NCBI RefSeq assembly: GCF_001544375.1
Contig: NZ_BCQJ01000004.1
Span: 124,001 to 188,000 of the forward strand
Origin: Enterococcus canis NBRC 100695
GTDB taxonomy: Bacteria > Bacillota > Bacilli > Lactobacillales > Enterococcaceae
Reading direction: 5' to 3'
Length of the DNA: 64,000 nucleotides
This document shows, piece by piece, positions 16,591 through 25,546 of this stretch. Within the stretch, counting starts at the first letter, position 1; each line of letters starts with the position of its first letter. The notes beneath the pieces were generated by a model. That model worked only from the letters and a program-made list of their open reading frames with translations. It had not been told where the DNA came from and ran no database searches. Made by a program: the position numbers and the translations under genes.

Positions 16591-17463
16591 TTAAATAAAA
16601 ATATCTAAGACGCCAGTGAGTAAGAAAACAACACTGACGAGCTCATTTACATTGTATGAGGCAATCTCGGCATGAGCTAAATGATCCGGTCGCACAACGG
16701 CGTGTTCCACCATCAGCAGAATCCCAATCACTAATAAGCCGCCCCAATAAATCCATGAAAATTGCGGTACCAGTAAGCCAACGATCACCAAACAACTAAA
16801 GGCGATCACATGAAATAATTTGGCCACTAATAAACCACCAGCCACACCTAGTGCCGCCGGAATCGAGTGGATGCCGTGACTGCGGTCAAAGTCAACATCT
16901 TGTGCGCCGTAAATAATATCAAACCCGGCGACCCAAAACATATTGGCACCAGCTAGGAAAATGGCGGTCCAGCTAACGGTACCCGTCATAGCGATCCAAG
17001 CGCCCGCCGGAGCCATGGCACAAGTAAAGGCTAAAACTAAATGACAAAAAGCCGTAAAGCGTTTGGTATAGGAATAAATCACCATAAAGAATAAAGCCAC
17101 CGGTGCCAACCACAAGGAAGTCCGGTTCATAAAGGCCGCTGCCACTAACATGATGGCAAAACAAATGATGGAAAACAGTAACGCCTCTCTTTTGGTCATT
17201 TTTCCTTGCGGAATTTGGCGCGTCCGCGTGCGGGGATTAGCCTCATCGATTTCCGCATCAATCACACGGTTGATGGCATTAGCCCCAGTGCGCGCGGCTA
17301 ACAACGCAATTAGTAATAAAACTAGCTTAGACCACACTAGCCGCCCGTCAGCTGCCAAGAGCATCGAAACAAGCCCAAAGGCAAAGGAAAAAATTGTATG
17401 CTGGAACATGACCAAAACACCATAATCATGAATTTTATGCCCGATTTTAGAGATCAATGCCAT
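16591..17463 (-). CDS. UbiA family prenyltransferase
   Basis: A 290-residue polytopic membrane protein with about nine helices that transfers a prenyl chain to an aromatic acceptor. The two Asp-rich Mg/diphosphate sites are present: NRVIDAEID (65-73) and DIIYGAQDVDFD (182-193). The form is close to 4-hydroxybenzoate polyprenyltransferase UbiA and the futalosine-pathway enzyme MqnP, and less like MenA. The ATG at 17463 is chosen because GGTGG lies just upstream; it overlaps the end of the ubiD-like gene by 17 bases. Pairing of a UbiA with a UbiD decarboxylase is the core of ubiquinone synthesis and of the late futalosine menaquinone route, neither expected in a typical lactic acid bacterium. 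Confidence 0.88.
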   Translation of the reverse strand: MALISKIGHKIHDYGVLVMFQHTIFSFAFGLVSMLLAADGRLVWSKLVLLLIALLAARTGANAINRVIDAEIDEANPRTRTRQIPQGKMTKREALLFSIICFAIMLVAAAFMNRTSLWLAPVALFFMVIYSYTKRFTAFCHLVLAFTCAMAPAGAWIAMTGTVSWTAIFLAGANMFWVAGFDIIYGAQDVDFDRSHGIHSIPAALGVAGGLLVAKLFHVIAFSCLVIVGLLVPQFSWIYWGGLLVIGILLMVEHAVVRPDHLAHAEIASYNVNELVSVVFLLTGVLDIFI

Positions 17464-18895
17464 ACTCTGACCACCGTTCTGATACAAGCTTTTTGGTCCG
17501 TTCATCCATCGTCACATCATCTGGCCAAGGGCGCGTATGTCCTTCTTCCGGCCATTTGCGGGTAGCATCAATGCCAATCCGAGTGCCATAGAAGGGATTC
17601 GGTGAAGAGTGGTCCAACGCATCTAGCGGTCCATCATTCATGACTACATCCCGCTTGCCGTCAATATTATTGAAGACCTTCCAGGCGACCGTACTATAAT
17701 CATGGGGATCAATATCCTCATCCACCACAATAATCATCTTCGTATACATCATCTGTCCCATGCCCCAACATGTATTCATGATTTTATGACCATGGTAGGG
17801 GAATTTTTTCTTAATTGAAACGATCACGCAGTTATGAAAGACCCCTTCAAAAGGCATCGCCAAATCCACAATCTCAGGCGCCATCATTTTCAGTAATGGG
17901 ACAAAGACCCGCTCGGTTGCTAACGCCATGTAATCATCTTCCATCGGTGGTTGTCCCACGATTGTCGTCGGGTAGACCGCCTTTTTCTTATGAGTGATAC
18001 AGGTCACGTGGAAAACCGGATAGTCGTCTTCCAATGAATAATAACCGGTGTGATCCCCAAAAGGTCCTTCTGTCCGTAACGGTTCCGTCACATCCACATA
18101 GCCTTCAATGACAAACTCGGAATTTGCCGGCACATAAATATCATTCGTGATACTTTTGACCATTTTAACCGGACGTTTCCGTAAGAAGCCCGCCAACATC
18201 ATTTCATCAATCATTTTTGGTAGTGGTGCGGTAGCAGCATAAGTAATCGCAGGGTCGCCACCAAGAGCAACTGAAACTGGCATTTTGCCCCCTAGCTGCC
18301 GATATTTTTCATAGATTTCCCGACCGTCTTTATGCCAATGCCAATGCATGCCGGTGGTATTTTTGTCGTAGACTTGCATACGATACATACCAGTATTTTG
18401 CTGTCCCGTTTCTGGATCGCGGGTCATTACCAATGGTAACGTGATATATTTACCGCCATCTTTCGGCCAACAAGTCAAAATCGGTAAACGGTTCAAGTCT
18501 GGGTCATGGTTCACGACTTCTTGACAAGCAGCCTTCGTGACTTTGATGGGAAAAACCGCCGCCATCCGCGAAAGTTTCGGTACTTGTTTGATACTATTCA
18601 GCCAACCGCTGTAATTAGATAAGTTAATGAGTTCGCCGATTTGTTCGCCAATCTCATCCAGATCCTCCACCCCTAGGGCTAAGGCCATCCGTTTTTCCGA
18701 GCCCATTGCATTGATTAATACCGGAAAATCAGAGCCTTTGACATGCTCAAACAGCAACGCCGAACCATGGGCTTTTGATACTCGGTCCGTGATTTCAGTA
18801 ATTTCTAAATAGGCATTTACCGGTGTTTGCACCCGTTGCAGTTCCTGTTGCTTTTCCAGGGTCGTTATAAATTCTTGTAGATCCTTATAAGCCAT
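17447..18895 (-). CDS. UbiD family prenylated-FMN-dependent decarboxylase
   Basis: A 482-residue decarboxylase closely resembling E. coli UbiD along its length, including LEITEITDR, LNRLPILTCWPKD, NTGMYRMQV and TEGPFGDHTGYY. Residues N167 and R172 and the acidic pair E276 and D281 are in the positions that bind prenylated FMN/Mn and catalyse in the family. The substrate is probably an aromatic or prenylated aromatic acid, given the next gene is a UbiA prenyltransferase. UbiD needs a UbiX-type flavin prenyltransferase, not found in this window. The ATG at 18895 has AGAGGGG just upstream; a 53-codon upstream open extension is ignored. First gene of the eight-gene operon. Confidence 0.9.
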   Translation of the reverse strand: MAYKDLQEFITTLEKQQELQRVQTPVNAYLEITEITDRVSKAHGSALLFEHVKGSDFPVLINAMGSEKRMALALGVEDLDEIGEQIGELINLSNYSGWLNSIKQVPKLSRMAAVFPIKVTKAACQEVVNHDPDLNRLPILTCWPKDGGKYITLPLVMTRDPETGQQNTGMYRMQVYDKNTTGMHWHWHKDGREIYEKYRQLGGKMPVSVALGGDPAITYAATAPLPKMIDEMMLAGFLRKRPVKMVKSITNDIYVPANSEFVIEGYVDVTEPLRTEGPFGDHTGYYSLEDDYPVFHVTCITHKKKAVYPTTIVGQPPMEDDYMALATERVFVPLLKMMAPEIVDLAMPFEGVFHNCVIVSIKKKFPYHGHKIMNTCWGMGQMMYTKMIIVVDEDIDPHDYSTVAWKVFNNIDGKRDVVMNDGPLDALDHSSPNPFYGTRIGIDATRKWPEEGHTRPWPDDVTMDERTKKLVSERWSEYGIDL

Positions 18896-19102
18896 TGTTC
18901 CCCTCTTTTCACGAATTAGAATAAGTCCAATAAACAGTCTTATTTTATCATTATTCAGTAGAAAGTGAATCATTTTACAAATTTTCTCATTTACGAACCA
19001 TGAAGCCTTCATAGTTACTTCATTTTCTAAAATCACTTTACTTGAAATCTGCAAAAAATGCTCCTAAAATAAAAATATCAAACTAGGAAAGAAGGCTTTG
19101 CC

Positions 19103-19498
19103 ATGACCACCCCTAGCCATCATAGCGTAGAAAACGAAGAACTATTTGGCAGTATCATGAACCGTTTTTGGGAGGATCAGTATTTTAAAGTCGACATCAA
19201 AGAAACTCCGCAAGCTTATGAGCTTTTTGCTGATTTACCAGGCTTCACTAAAGAAGAAATCACGGTGGAATATGCCCATGACTTGTTGAGCATCAGTGCT
19301 GCTCATGAAGTCACCAGTGAAACGGAAGGTCGTTACCTGCGACGAGAGCGTTCAACCAGTTCCTTCCAAAGGCAGTTCACGATGCAGAACATTCAGGAAG
19401 ACGCCATCACGGCTAAACTCGCAAACGGCGTTTTACAACTGAACCTGCCAAAAAATTCACATGATGAACCTGAAAGTCGCAAAATCCCCATTGAGTAG
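19103..19498 (+). CDS. Hsp20/alpha-crystallin small heat shock protein
   Basis: A 131-residue ATP-independent chaperone that holds unfolding proteins. The alpha-crystallin domain begins at FKVDIKETPQAYELFADLPGF and ends at the conserved ANGVLQLNLPK; a short tail with IPIE could be the I-x-I oligomerisation motif. The N-terminal arm FGSIMNRFWEDQYF is brief, as in lactic acid bacterial Hsp18. An AGGAAAGAAGG sequence precedes the ATG. Divergent from the ubiD operon across about 200 bases; no CIRCE or clear CtsR box was seen there. Confidence 0.9.
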   Translation: MTTPSHHSVENEELFGSIMNRFWEDQYFKVDIKETPQAYELFADLPGFTKEEITVEYAHDLLSISAAHEVTSETEGRYLRRERSTSSFQRQFTMQNIQEDAITAKLANGVLQLNLPKNSHDEPESRKIPIE

Positions 19499-19550
19499 CT
19501 GTTCAGAAAAGACTTAGAAAAAGTATTCCAAAAGTATGCGTTCCAATAGC

Positions 19551-19586
19551 AAAAAAGCAGAAGCCTCTTAAGACTTCTGCTTTTTA
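19551..19586. terminator. Bidirectional terminator between hsp20 and dps
   Basis: AAAAAGCAGAAG pairs with CTTCTGCTTTTT around a 10-base loop; A and T runs on both sides serve both converging genes. Confidence 0.8.
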
Positions 19587-19607
19587 CTATTTACAATTAA
19601 AATCCGC

Positions 19608-20075
19608 TTAAGCGTCGATTTCTGGCGCTTTGCCTAAATGGGCTTGGATCATCCAGATGCGTTTTTCTGTTGCTGTTTTGAATTCAATGAAGATATCTTG
19701 TGTTGGATCATCGCCTTCTTCTCCAGATACTTCGATCCCTTTTTGATACAAGTCAGCTAAGTAGCGGTAGCCTTTGACTAAAGTTGCCAAGCGTTCTTCC
19801 ATCGAACGGTCCCAACGACCGACTTCATCCGGAATCTTAGTTTGTTCAGCCATTTCTTTTAAAGTAGAGTATGGTGAACCGTCCAAAGTGATTAAACGTT
19901 CAGAGATTTCATCTAATTGGTCGTTGATATCATCCATAAAGTCATCCATCATGGGATGCAGTGTTAAAAAGCCTGGGCCGCGCATGTACCAATGGGTTTG
20001 GTGAATCACCATGGACATTTGGCTTAAGTCAGCCACAAGTTGGTTTAAGATTTCTTTGGTTTGTTTGAATTTCAT
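19608..20075 (-). CDS. dps: Dps family ferritin-like DNA-protection protein
   Basis: A 155-residue ferritin-like four-helix protein that oxidises and stores iron with H2O2 in a 12-mer, limiting Fenton damage. The ferroxidase motif is clear: MVIHQTHWYMRGPGFLTLHPMMDDFMDDI with the ligand His, Asp and later Glu (DEISERLITLDG). The second of two adjacent ATGs (20075) is used, 8 bases after AAGGAGG; the first (20078) is 5 bases away and equally in frame. Monocistronic between two terminators. Confidence 0.9.
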   Translation of the reverse strand: MKFKQTKEILNQLVADLSQMSMVIHQTHWYMRGPGFLTLHPMMDDFMDDINDQLDEISERLITLDGSPYSTLKEMAEQTKIPDEVGRWDRSMEERLATLVKGYRYLADLYQKGIEVSGEEGDDPTQDIFIEFKTATEKRIWMIQAHLGKAPEIDA

Positions 20076-20180
20076 CATATCTTCCTCCTTATATTTCTTA
20101 CAATTAAAATCATAGCGAAGTTCTGAAAAAATGTACAACGTAAAGGGCTAATTGAGAATATCTTTCAGTGATTGTGAACG

Positions 20181-20879
20181 TTATTTTTGAATTTCCTTAG
20201 CAATTTCCTGCACCATCTCCGCCATCGCTGCACTTAAGGCACTCTGATCCTTCTCTCCTGAAATAAATGCTAGATAGAGATTTTCCACCGCCGGCTGCTG
20301 ATCTTCCGGAATCTGCCATTTACCGTCTTTACTTGCTAAGGTCAAAGGCAATGCTTGCGCCTCCTCCTTAGCAGAAGCTGCCTGCAAATTTTTCTCCAAC
20401 AACGTCACAGTTTCAGTTAATACCTTTTGATCGTCCTTGGCAAAGGCAGCGTCCTTCAACATCTTGTCTGTCAGCTCCTTGGCGGTTGTTCCCATAACAC
20501 TGACAAAATCTAAGCCATTAACCTCGATTTCGACCTTACCAATTCCGTCCTCTTCAGAAAGTTTTTTAACGGTAAAGCTTGTCTTTTCCCGCACTTGTTT
20601 CATGAGGGTATCCGTCAGCGCTTGGGCCTGCTCTTGAGGAATGGTCCCTCCAGTTACGGCCAATCCTTGGGCAAAACTACGTTCAAATTCTGCACTATTT
20701 TGATCCAAAGATTTCGCTAAGGTAGCCCCATCGACAAAATTCTCTTCAAATTCTGCCGCTTGCTTTTGATAGACTAATCGGTCTGTCAATTGCTGGGCCG
20801 CCTCTTCCACTGGAATGGCCTTCGGGGTACAGCCAACTAAAAATAATAGACTGATTGCCAGTAATCCGATTTTTTTCAT
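20181..20879 (-). CDS. Putative lipoprotein (DUF5105-like), coupled to a sugar kinase gene
   Basis: A 232-residue secreted lipoprotein with signal peptide MKKIGLLAISLLFLVGC, lipobox LVGC. The mature part is acidic and helical, with the EEAAQQLTDRLVYQK start and an ETVTLLEKNL region seen in DUF5105-type enterococcal lipoproteins of unknown role. The ATG overlaps the TGA of the upstream kinase gene (ATGA), so it is translated with it. No catalytic motif is recognised. Confidence 0.7.
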   Translation of the reverse strand: MKKIGLLAISLLFLVGCTPKAIPVEEAAQQLTDRLVYQKQAAEFEENFVDGATLAKSLDQNSAEFERSFAQGLAVTGGTIPQEQAQALTDTLMKQVREKTSFTVKKLSEEDGIGKVEIEVNGLDFVSVMGTTAKELTDKMLKDAAFAKDDQKVLTETVTLLEKNLQAASAKEEAQALPLTLASKDGKWQIPEDQQPAVENLYLAFISGEKDQSALSAAMAEMVQEIAKEIQK

Positions 20880-22411
20880 TTGTTTTCCTCCTGTTTTGCT
20901 AGCCGCAGCCGTTTCAATTGTGGATAAAAACGACTAAGTTCCCGTTGCGTTTCACTAAATAAGGCGCGTTCCTGCTGATAAAAGAAGCTAGCCTGTTGGC
21001 GCGGTGCCACTTGTTGTGTGATGGCCACCAGTTCTTGACTTTCTTCCAGCGAAGTAATTTTCCCTAAGCTCTGCCAACCCAATAACACTGCCCCAAAAGC
21101 TGAAGCTTCAATATTATCTGGGAAGGTCAAGCTACGTCCTAATACATCTGCCATAATCTGTTGAAAAACTGGTGAAGCCGCAAAGCCGCCGGTAGCACGC
21201 ATTTCTTTAACTACGCCACCGATTTGTTCTACTTCCGTCAAAATCCGGGCTAAGTTAAGACAGATTCCCTCAATCACAGCCCGCATCATGTGGGCTTCCG
21301 TATGGTCCCGACGCAAGCCTAAAAAGGCCCCCGTCGCATCTGCGTCCCATAACGGCGCCCGTTCTCCTAATAAATAAGGATGGAACAATAACCCTTGCGC
21401 TCCCAGTGGTTGTCGCGCAACTTCTGCTAAGACGGCGTCATAAGGATTTTGGTTGGCTTGACGTGCTTGTGCTTGCATTTCCTGTAAAAACTGACTGCAA
21501 GCCCAATCAAAAATACCGGCACCATTGCTGGTGGCACCGCCAATGACCCAGTGCGTTTCGTCCAGCACCAAACAGAAGGTCTCTTCGCGAGGATGCAAAA
21601 ACGGATGATCTACAATATAACGAATCGCCCCACTAGTTCCGACGGTTAATGTTGCGACGCCTTCTTGCATGGCCCCTAATCCTAAATTAGACAGCGGACC
21701 ATCCGCACCACCTAAAATAAAAGGTGTCTCACGGTCTAGCTGCAGTGTTGTAGCAAGCTCCTCCGACAATCCCGTAAAGGCTTGTGTCGGCGGATAAACA
21801 TGGGGCAGTTGGGTACTAGTGATGGCAATCTGCTCCAACGCTAAACGGTCCCAAGTGAAATTGCGAATGTTAAAAAAGCCGCTTCCCGAAGCATTACCAT
21901 AGTCCGTGGCCAACTCGCCAAATAATTGTTGGAAGATATACGCTTTGATGTCCACAAAATAGGCAGCTTGGTGGAACAAGGTTGGCTGACTTTTATGCAG
22001 CCAGCGAATTTTGTGTAAAGGCGTCATGGGATGCATCGGTAACCCTGTTCGTTGATAGATTTGTGTGCCCAATGGCGTATTACGCCATTCTTCGGCCGCT
22101 TCCTCCGCCCGGTTATCGGCCCAAGTAATGACTCTTGTCAGTGGTTTTTTGGCCTCATCCAGCACAATCAAGCTGTGCATAGCGGTGGAAAAAGCGACAC
22201 ACTCAACCGGGCCTGCCACAGTAACGGCGACCTCTTGCAAAACCTTTAAAGCTGCTTGATAAATAGCGGTAATCTCCTGCTCGGCCATGCCATCAGCTGC
22301 TTGATATAAAGGATAACGTTGATAACTACTTGCTTTGATTGTGCCTTGGTCGTCAAAAGCGACGGCTTTTACTTGGGTCGTGCCGATATCGACACCAATC
22401 GATACTGTCAT
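20876..22411 (-). CDS. gntK: FGGY carbohydrate kinase, gluconokinase-like
   Basis: A 511-residue sugar kinase of the FGGY family. The N-terminal phosphate-1 motif is SIGVDIGTTQVKAVAFDDQG; AFSTAMHSLIVLD and TWADNRA follow, the central loop is GGADGPLSNLGLGA, and the C-terminal ATP site includes RATGGFAASPVFQQIMADVLG. The AMHSLI and WADNR wording is typical of Lactobacillales gluconokinase rather than xylulokinase or glycerol kinase. It would convert gluconate to 6-phosphogluconate for the pentose phosphate or phosphoketolase route. The ATG at 22411 is preferred, preceded by AGGAGAGGTGGG. No gluconate permease is adjacent. Confidence 0.82.
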   Translation of the reverse strand: MTVSIGVDIGTTQVKAVAFDDQGTIKASSYQRYPLYQAADGMAEQEITAIYQAALKVLQEVAVTVAGPVECVAFSTAMHSLIVLDEAKKPLTRVITWADNRAEEAAEEWRNTPLGTQIYQRTGLPMHPMTPLHKIRWLHKSQPTLFHQAAYFVDIKAYIFQQLFGELATDYGNASGSGFFNIRNFTWDRLALEQIAITSTQLPHVYPPTQAFTGLSEELATTLQLDRETPFILGGADGPLSNLGLGAMQEGVATLTVGTSGAIRYIVDHPFLHPREETFCLVLDETHWVIGGATSNGAGIFDWACSQFLQEMQAQARQANQNPYDAVLAEVARQPLGAQGLLFHPYLLGERAPLWDADATGAFLGLRRDHTEAHMMRAVIEGICLNLARILTEVEQIGGVVKEMRATGGFAASPVFQQIMADVLGRSLTFPDNIEASAFGAVLLGWQSLGKITSLEESQELVAITQQVAPRQQASFFYQQERALFSETQRELSRFYPQLKRLRLAKQEENK

Positions 22412-22502
22412 GTTTTTCCCACCTCTCCTTTCCATTATCGAAAATTCTTGCCAAAAAGTCTAGCTGGACCTCTCTTTGCGTATCTTTCTTTGAGGTGAGG
22501 AG

Positions 22503-23147
22503 ATGTTGTACTTTATTTATGGCACGATTTTCGGTTCATTTTTAACTCTTTGCGCGGAACGGTTACCACTACGCAAAACCATTTTTTACGGACGTTCAGC
22601 TTGTCAGCACTGTGGTCAAGAACTACGCTGGGTTGATTTAATTCCGTTAGTTTCACAATGCTTAGGGCATAGTCGCTGCCGCTATTGTCAAGCACGCTAT
22701 TCTTGGTCCTGCTTCGTCGGCGAAGCTCTTAGTGGTTTGATTTTTCTAGCGGGCGATCTAGCTTGGTTAACGATACCAGAATGTGTCTTGCTGCTACTGG
22801 CGCTCTTTTTTAGCCTGACGGATTATTATTATGGTGAGCTGGAGAATCGTGTTTTTTGGTTCAGCTGTCTAGGCTTCTGGCTGTGGCAACCAGCAATTCA
22901 GCTTTGGCAAGGGCTTTTGGTATTGGTGGGCTTATTGATTTTTGTAAAGCGCCACTGGCTGGGGCTGGGGGACGTGCTACTAGTAACATTTTGGGCTTTT
23001 TATTTACCACTCCTACTTTTTTTATGGCTTCTATTATTGGCCAGTTTTAGTGCGCTCCTTTGGCTTTTATGGCAGCAAAAAAAAGGACGCATTCCCTTCG
23101 TCCCTTTTCTCGCCAGCGGCTTAGCCGTGGTATTATTATTATTTTGA
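22503..23147 (+). CDS. comC: Prepilin peptidase (type IV leader peptidase, ComC/PilD-like)
   Basis: A 214-residue polytopic membrane aspartyl protease that trims type IV prepilin-like proteins, in Firmicutes the competence pseudopilins. The N-terminal cytoplasmic domain has two CxxC pairs (CQHC and CRYC) that can bind zinc. The catalytic aspartates are in SLTDYYYGELEN and GLGDVLL (the GxGD motif). A GAGGTGAGGAG site precedes the ATG. No comG genes are in the window. The gene converges on the oleate hydratase gene with only 10 bases between stops and no clear terminator. Confidence 0.87.
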   Translation: MLYFIYGTIFGSFLTLCAERLPLRKTIFYGRSACQHCGQELRWVDLIPLVSQCLGHSRCRYCQARYSWSCFVGEALSGLIFLAGDLAWLTIPECVLLLLALFFSLTDYYYGELENRVFWFSCLGFWLWQPAIQLWQGLLVLVGLLIFVKRHWLGLGDVLLVTFWAFYLPLLLFLWLLLLASFSALLWLLWQQKKGRIPFVPFLASGLAVVLLLF

Positions 23148-23157
23148 ATGCGCGCTG

Positions 23158-24930
23158 CTAAATCAAGCCTGATTGTTGGAGCAATTCATAAATCATAGTA
23201 CCTTTTGATTTTTGAATACCTCGTTTTTCTAATTGTTTTACCAAGAATGGTACTTTGACTTCGGTCAATTTTTTACCATCTAATAGTCGCGCAGTGGAAC
23301 TCATGAGTGTGCGAATATCAAAGGCTGAGGCAAAGACTTCAGGAACACCACGGTCAACATCTAGCAAAGTATAAACAGCTTCCATCGCTGTCCGCACGGA
23401 GTATTCCGTCGTAAAGACCGTATCCCGCTCGGTTTCAGCAAAGTTACCAATAAAGGCCAAGTTTTGGGAACCTTTTGGCACTACTAATGGGCGATCACCA
23501 TTGGCACGTGGCATAAAGTAGGACGTGATAAATGGCATATAACAAGGAATTGTGTGGGCAGAATGTTGCGCTAATTCAGCAATTTCACTTTCAGGGACAC
23601 CAATTTGATACAACCATTCTTGTGCGATTTCTTCTCCCGTACATTCGGTAATACTCTTATGGATATAATCACCTGGTCGGTCAGATAATAGCCCGTAGAT
23701 CCACACCACTAGTTGATCTTTAGGTTGGGCTTTAAAGTGAGGTTGCCGGTTCAAAGTATAACTCATCAACCAATTAGAATCTTTAACGGTCACGATACCG
23801 CCGGTGACTACTTTACCGGCATACGGATCGCGTTTACTGATACGTTCTATATAAGGCGCGATTTTATCATCCAAAGTCGTCAAAGTTGCCGAAACAAACC
23901 AGCTTTCTTCAGGCAGATTTTCGCAAAATTTTTCTGGACGTCCAAAGGCTGGGTCTTGGGCAGCTAAGTTCTTCCAAAGACGCCAGCTGCCGCCTAAGTC
24001 ATGGGTCACAGGAGCTGGGGTATGGTCATCGCCATAAGTCGTACTTTCCGTGATACTACCATTGGTGACAAAAACCAAATCATCGGTCGTTAACTCGATA
24101 TTTTTCGTAACGCCGCCTTCTGTTATGACTAATGTATGGGCAACTTTTTTACCAGCTGTTGTATCAACTAAGATATTTTTCACAACTGTATCATATTGGA
24201 AATGGACGTGATGGGCTTCTAGATAAGCAACTAACGGTAAGACCAGTGATTCATATTGATTATATTTAGTAAATTTTAGGGCTGACAAATCAGGCAGGCC
24301 ACCGATATGATGGATAAAGCGCATGATATAGCGACGCATTTCCATCGCAGAATGCCACTTTTCGAAGGCAAACATACTGCACCAATACAGCCAAAAGTTG
24401 GATTCAAAAAATTCTTCTGAAAAGACATCCGTAATTTTTTTATCTTGAAGCTGATCTTCTGACATTAAGAATAATTTCACCATTTCTTCGGATGATTTAT
24501 CTGATAAGGTGAATTTCCCATCCGTTGGAATCCGTTCGCCACGATTTTCAATGACTCGGCATTTTGAATAGTTGGGGTCTTCTTTATTCAGCCAATAAAA
24601 TTCATCTAAAACCGATGCATCTTCTACTTCTAAAGAAGGCACGGAACGGAATAAGTCCCACAAACATTCAAAGTGATTTTCCATTTCGCGACCACCACGA
24701 ATAATAAAGCCGCGAGTAGGATTCAAGATTCCGTCCAAACTACCACCTGGCAAAGGCAATTCTTCTAAAATATGGATATTTTCCCCTGGCATTTGCCCAT
24801 CACGCACTAAAAAAGCGGCTGCAGCTAATGATGCCAGCCCGGAGCCTACTAGGTAAGCTGACTTGTGATCGACACCTGCCGGTTTTTTAGGGCGAGCAAA
24901 TGCTTCATAATTTCCATTGCTATAATACAT
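23158..24930 (-). CDS. ohyA: Oleate hydratase
   Basis: A 590-residue FAD enzyme that adds water to the cis-9 double bond of oleic acid to give 10-hydroxystearate, known to detoxify unsaturated fatty acids. The FAD site is [20 protein letters not shown], followed by GGSLDG and [18 protein letters not shown], a family hallmark that includes the catalytic glutamate region, and [22 protein letters not shown]. Length matches the family. An AAGGAGG site lies upstream of the ATG, and a promoter flanked by repeated TAGACA elements lies at 24973-25053. Confidence 0.93.
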   Translation of the reverse strand: MYYSNGNYEAFARPKKPAGVDHKSAYLVGSGLASLAAAAFLVRDGQMPGENIHILEELPLPGGSLDGILNPTRGFIIRGGREMENHFECLWDLFRSVPSLEVEDASVLDEFYWLNKEDPNYSKCRVIENRGERIPTDGKFTLSDKSSEEMVKLFLMSEDQLQDKKITDVFSEEFFESNFWLYWCSMFAFEKWHSAMEMRRYIMRFIHHIGGLPDLSALKFTKYNQYESLVLPLVAYLEAHHVHFQYDTVVKNILVDTTAGKKVAHTLVITEGGVTKNIELTTDDLVFVTNGSITESTTYGDDHTPAPVTHDLGGSWRLWKNLAAQDPAFGRPEKFCENLPEESWFVSATLTTLDDKIAPYIERISKRDPYAGKVVTGGIVTVKDSNWLMSYTLNRQPHFKAQPKDQLVVWIYGLLSDRPGDYIHKSITECTGEEIAQEWLYQIGVPESEIAELAQHSAHTIPCYMPFITSYFMPRANGDRPLVVPKGSQNLAFIGNFAETERDTVFTTEYSVRTAMEAVYTLLDVDRGVPEVFASAFDIRTLMSSTARLLDGKKLTEVKVPFLVKQLEKRGIQKSKGTMIYELLQQSGLI

Positions 24931-24972
24931 AGTGTATTCCTCCTTGCATATTGGAAACTTCTTTACAAAATC

Positions 24973-25002
24973 AGTATAGGACTGCTTTCAGTAAAGGGTC
25001 AA
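24973..25002 (-). promoter_or_regulatory. Promoter of oleate hydratase
   Basis: On the minus strand, TTGACC (24997-25002) and TATACT (24973-24978) with an 18-base spacer form a good vegetative promoter about 45 bases before the ohyA start. Confidence 0.7.
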
Positions 25003-25018
25003 AAGATAACCGCAGGCG

Positions 25019-25053
25019 TTTAGACAGAAATTCATATCTGTCTAAAATAGACA
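25019..25053. promoter_or_regulatory. Overlapping TAGACA inverted repeats, candidate operator of ohyA
   Basis: TTTAGACAG (25019-25027) and CTGTCTAAA (25038-25046) form a perfect inverted repeat, and the second arm starts another palindrome, TGTCTA-AAA-TAGACA (25039-25053). Three TAGACA half sites thus alternate in orientation immediately upstream of the ohyA -35 box. This geometry suits a TetR-type or other dimeric regulator responding to fatty acids; the regulator is not identified. Confidence 0.6.
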
Positions 25054-25054
25054 C

Positions 25055-25094
25055 AAAAAAACTCTGAAAGAATAGGCTTCTTTCAGAGTTTTTA
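25055..25094 (-). terminator. Terminator at the end of the mannose PTS operon
   Basis: Minus-strand AAACTCTGAAAG / CTTTCAGAGTTT-type hairpin with a T7 tail, just after the DUF956 stop. Confidence 0.8.
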
Positions 25095-25096
25095 AT

Positions 25097-25468
25097 TTAC
25101 TTTTTCCATAATGATTGTACCCCACGCTTCACAACATCAAAGAAGCTGAGTGATTGAACCATACGATCCGGATCGACGTACTCGCGAATTGCTCGCAGCA
25201 CTTTTTTAGGCTCTTTTGAGGCAAAGGAGTAGGTCCCATTTCGTTTTGTTTGGATTGCATAGCGAGGAATCCACTTACCTTTAAACATGACGGACGCCAC
25301 GACATAATCCACTTCTTCCCACGGAATCTGAATAAATTTATTCGCATCGCGGTCATTATAAAATTCAAAGGCATTATCCCCAACCATAATCTGACCATAA
25401 TCGGACATTCCCATATAAGACGTGCCCTTAATTGTCAAATCGACTTTCGTATTCAGCGATTGAACCAT
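25097..25468 (-). CDS. manO: DUF956 family protein (ManO/MptO), mannose PTS-associated
   Basis: A 123-residue cytoplasmic protein of the DUF956 family, which almost always accompanies mannose-family PTS genes in lactic acid bacteria and Listeria; a regulatory role has been proposed, not settled. Recognisable segments are GTSYMGMSDYGQIMVGDNAFEFYNDRD, IQIPWEEVDYV and SFASKEPKKVLRAIREYV. It comes 78 bases after the IID gene, past a hairpin that may reduce its expression. Confidence 0.85.
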   Translation of the reverse strand: MVQSLNTKVDLTIKGTSYMGMSDYGQIMVGDNAFEFYNDRDANKFIQIPWEEVDYVVASVMFKGKWIPRYAIQTKRNGTYSFASKEPKKVLRAIREYVDPDRMVQSLSFFDVVKRGVQSLWKK

Positions 25469-25512
25469 GCTTCACGCTCCGTTCTTTTCCTTTAGCTTTG
25501 ATTATACTATAA

Positions 25513-25545
25513 GAAAATGCTCGGGACCAAGCCCGAGCATTTCGT
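25513..25545 (-). terminator. Hairpin between IID and DUF956 genes (attenuating terminator)
   Basis: ATGCTCGGG pairs with CCCGAGCAT around a 6-base loop, followed on the minus strand by TTTTCTTAT. The short T run suggests partial termination, lowering transcription of the DUF956 gene. Confidence 0.6.
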
Positions 25546-25546
25546 C

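Noticed and set aside
18896-19054. N-terminal 53-residue extension of the UbiD protein
   Set aside because: No ribosome binding site supports it, and UbiD similarity starts at MAYKDL, which has AGAGGGG directly upstream.
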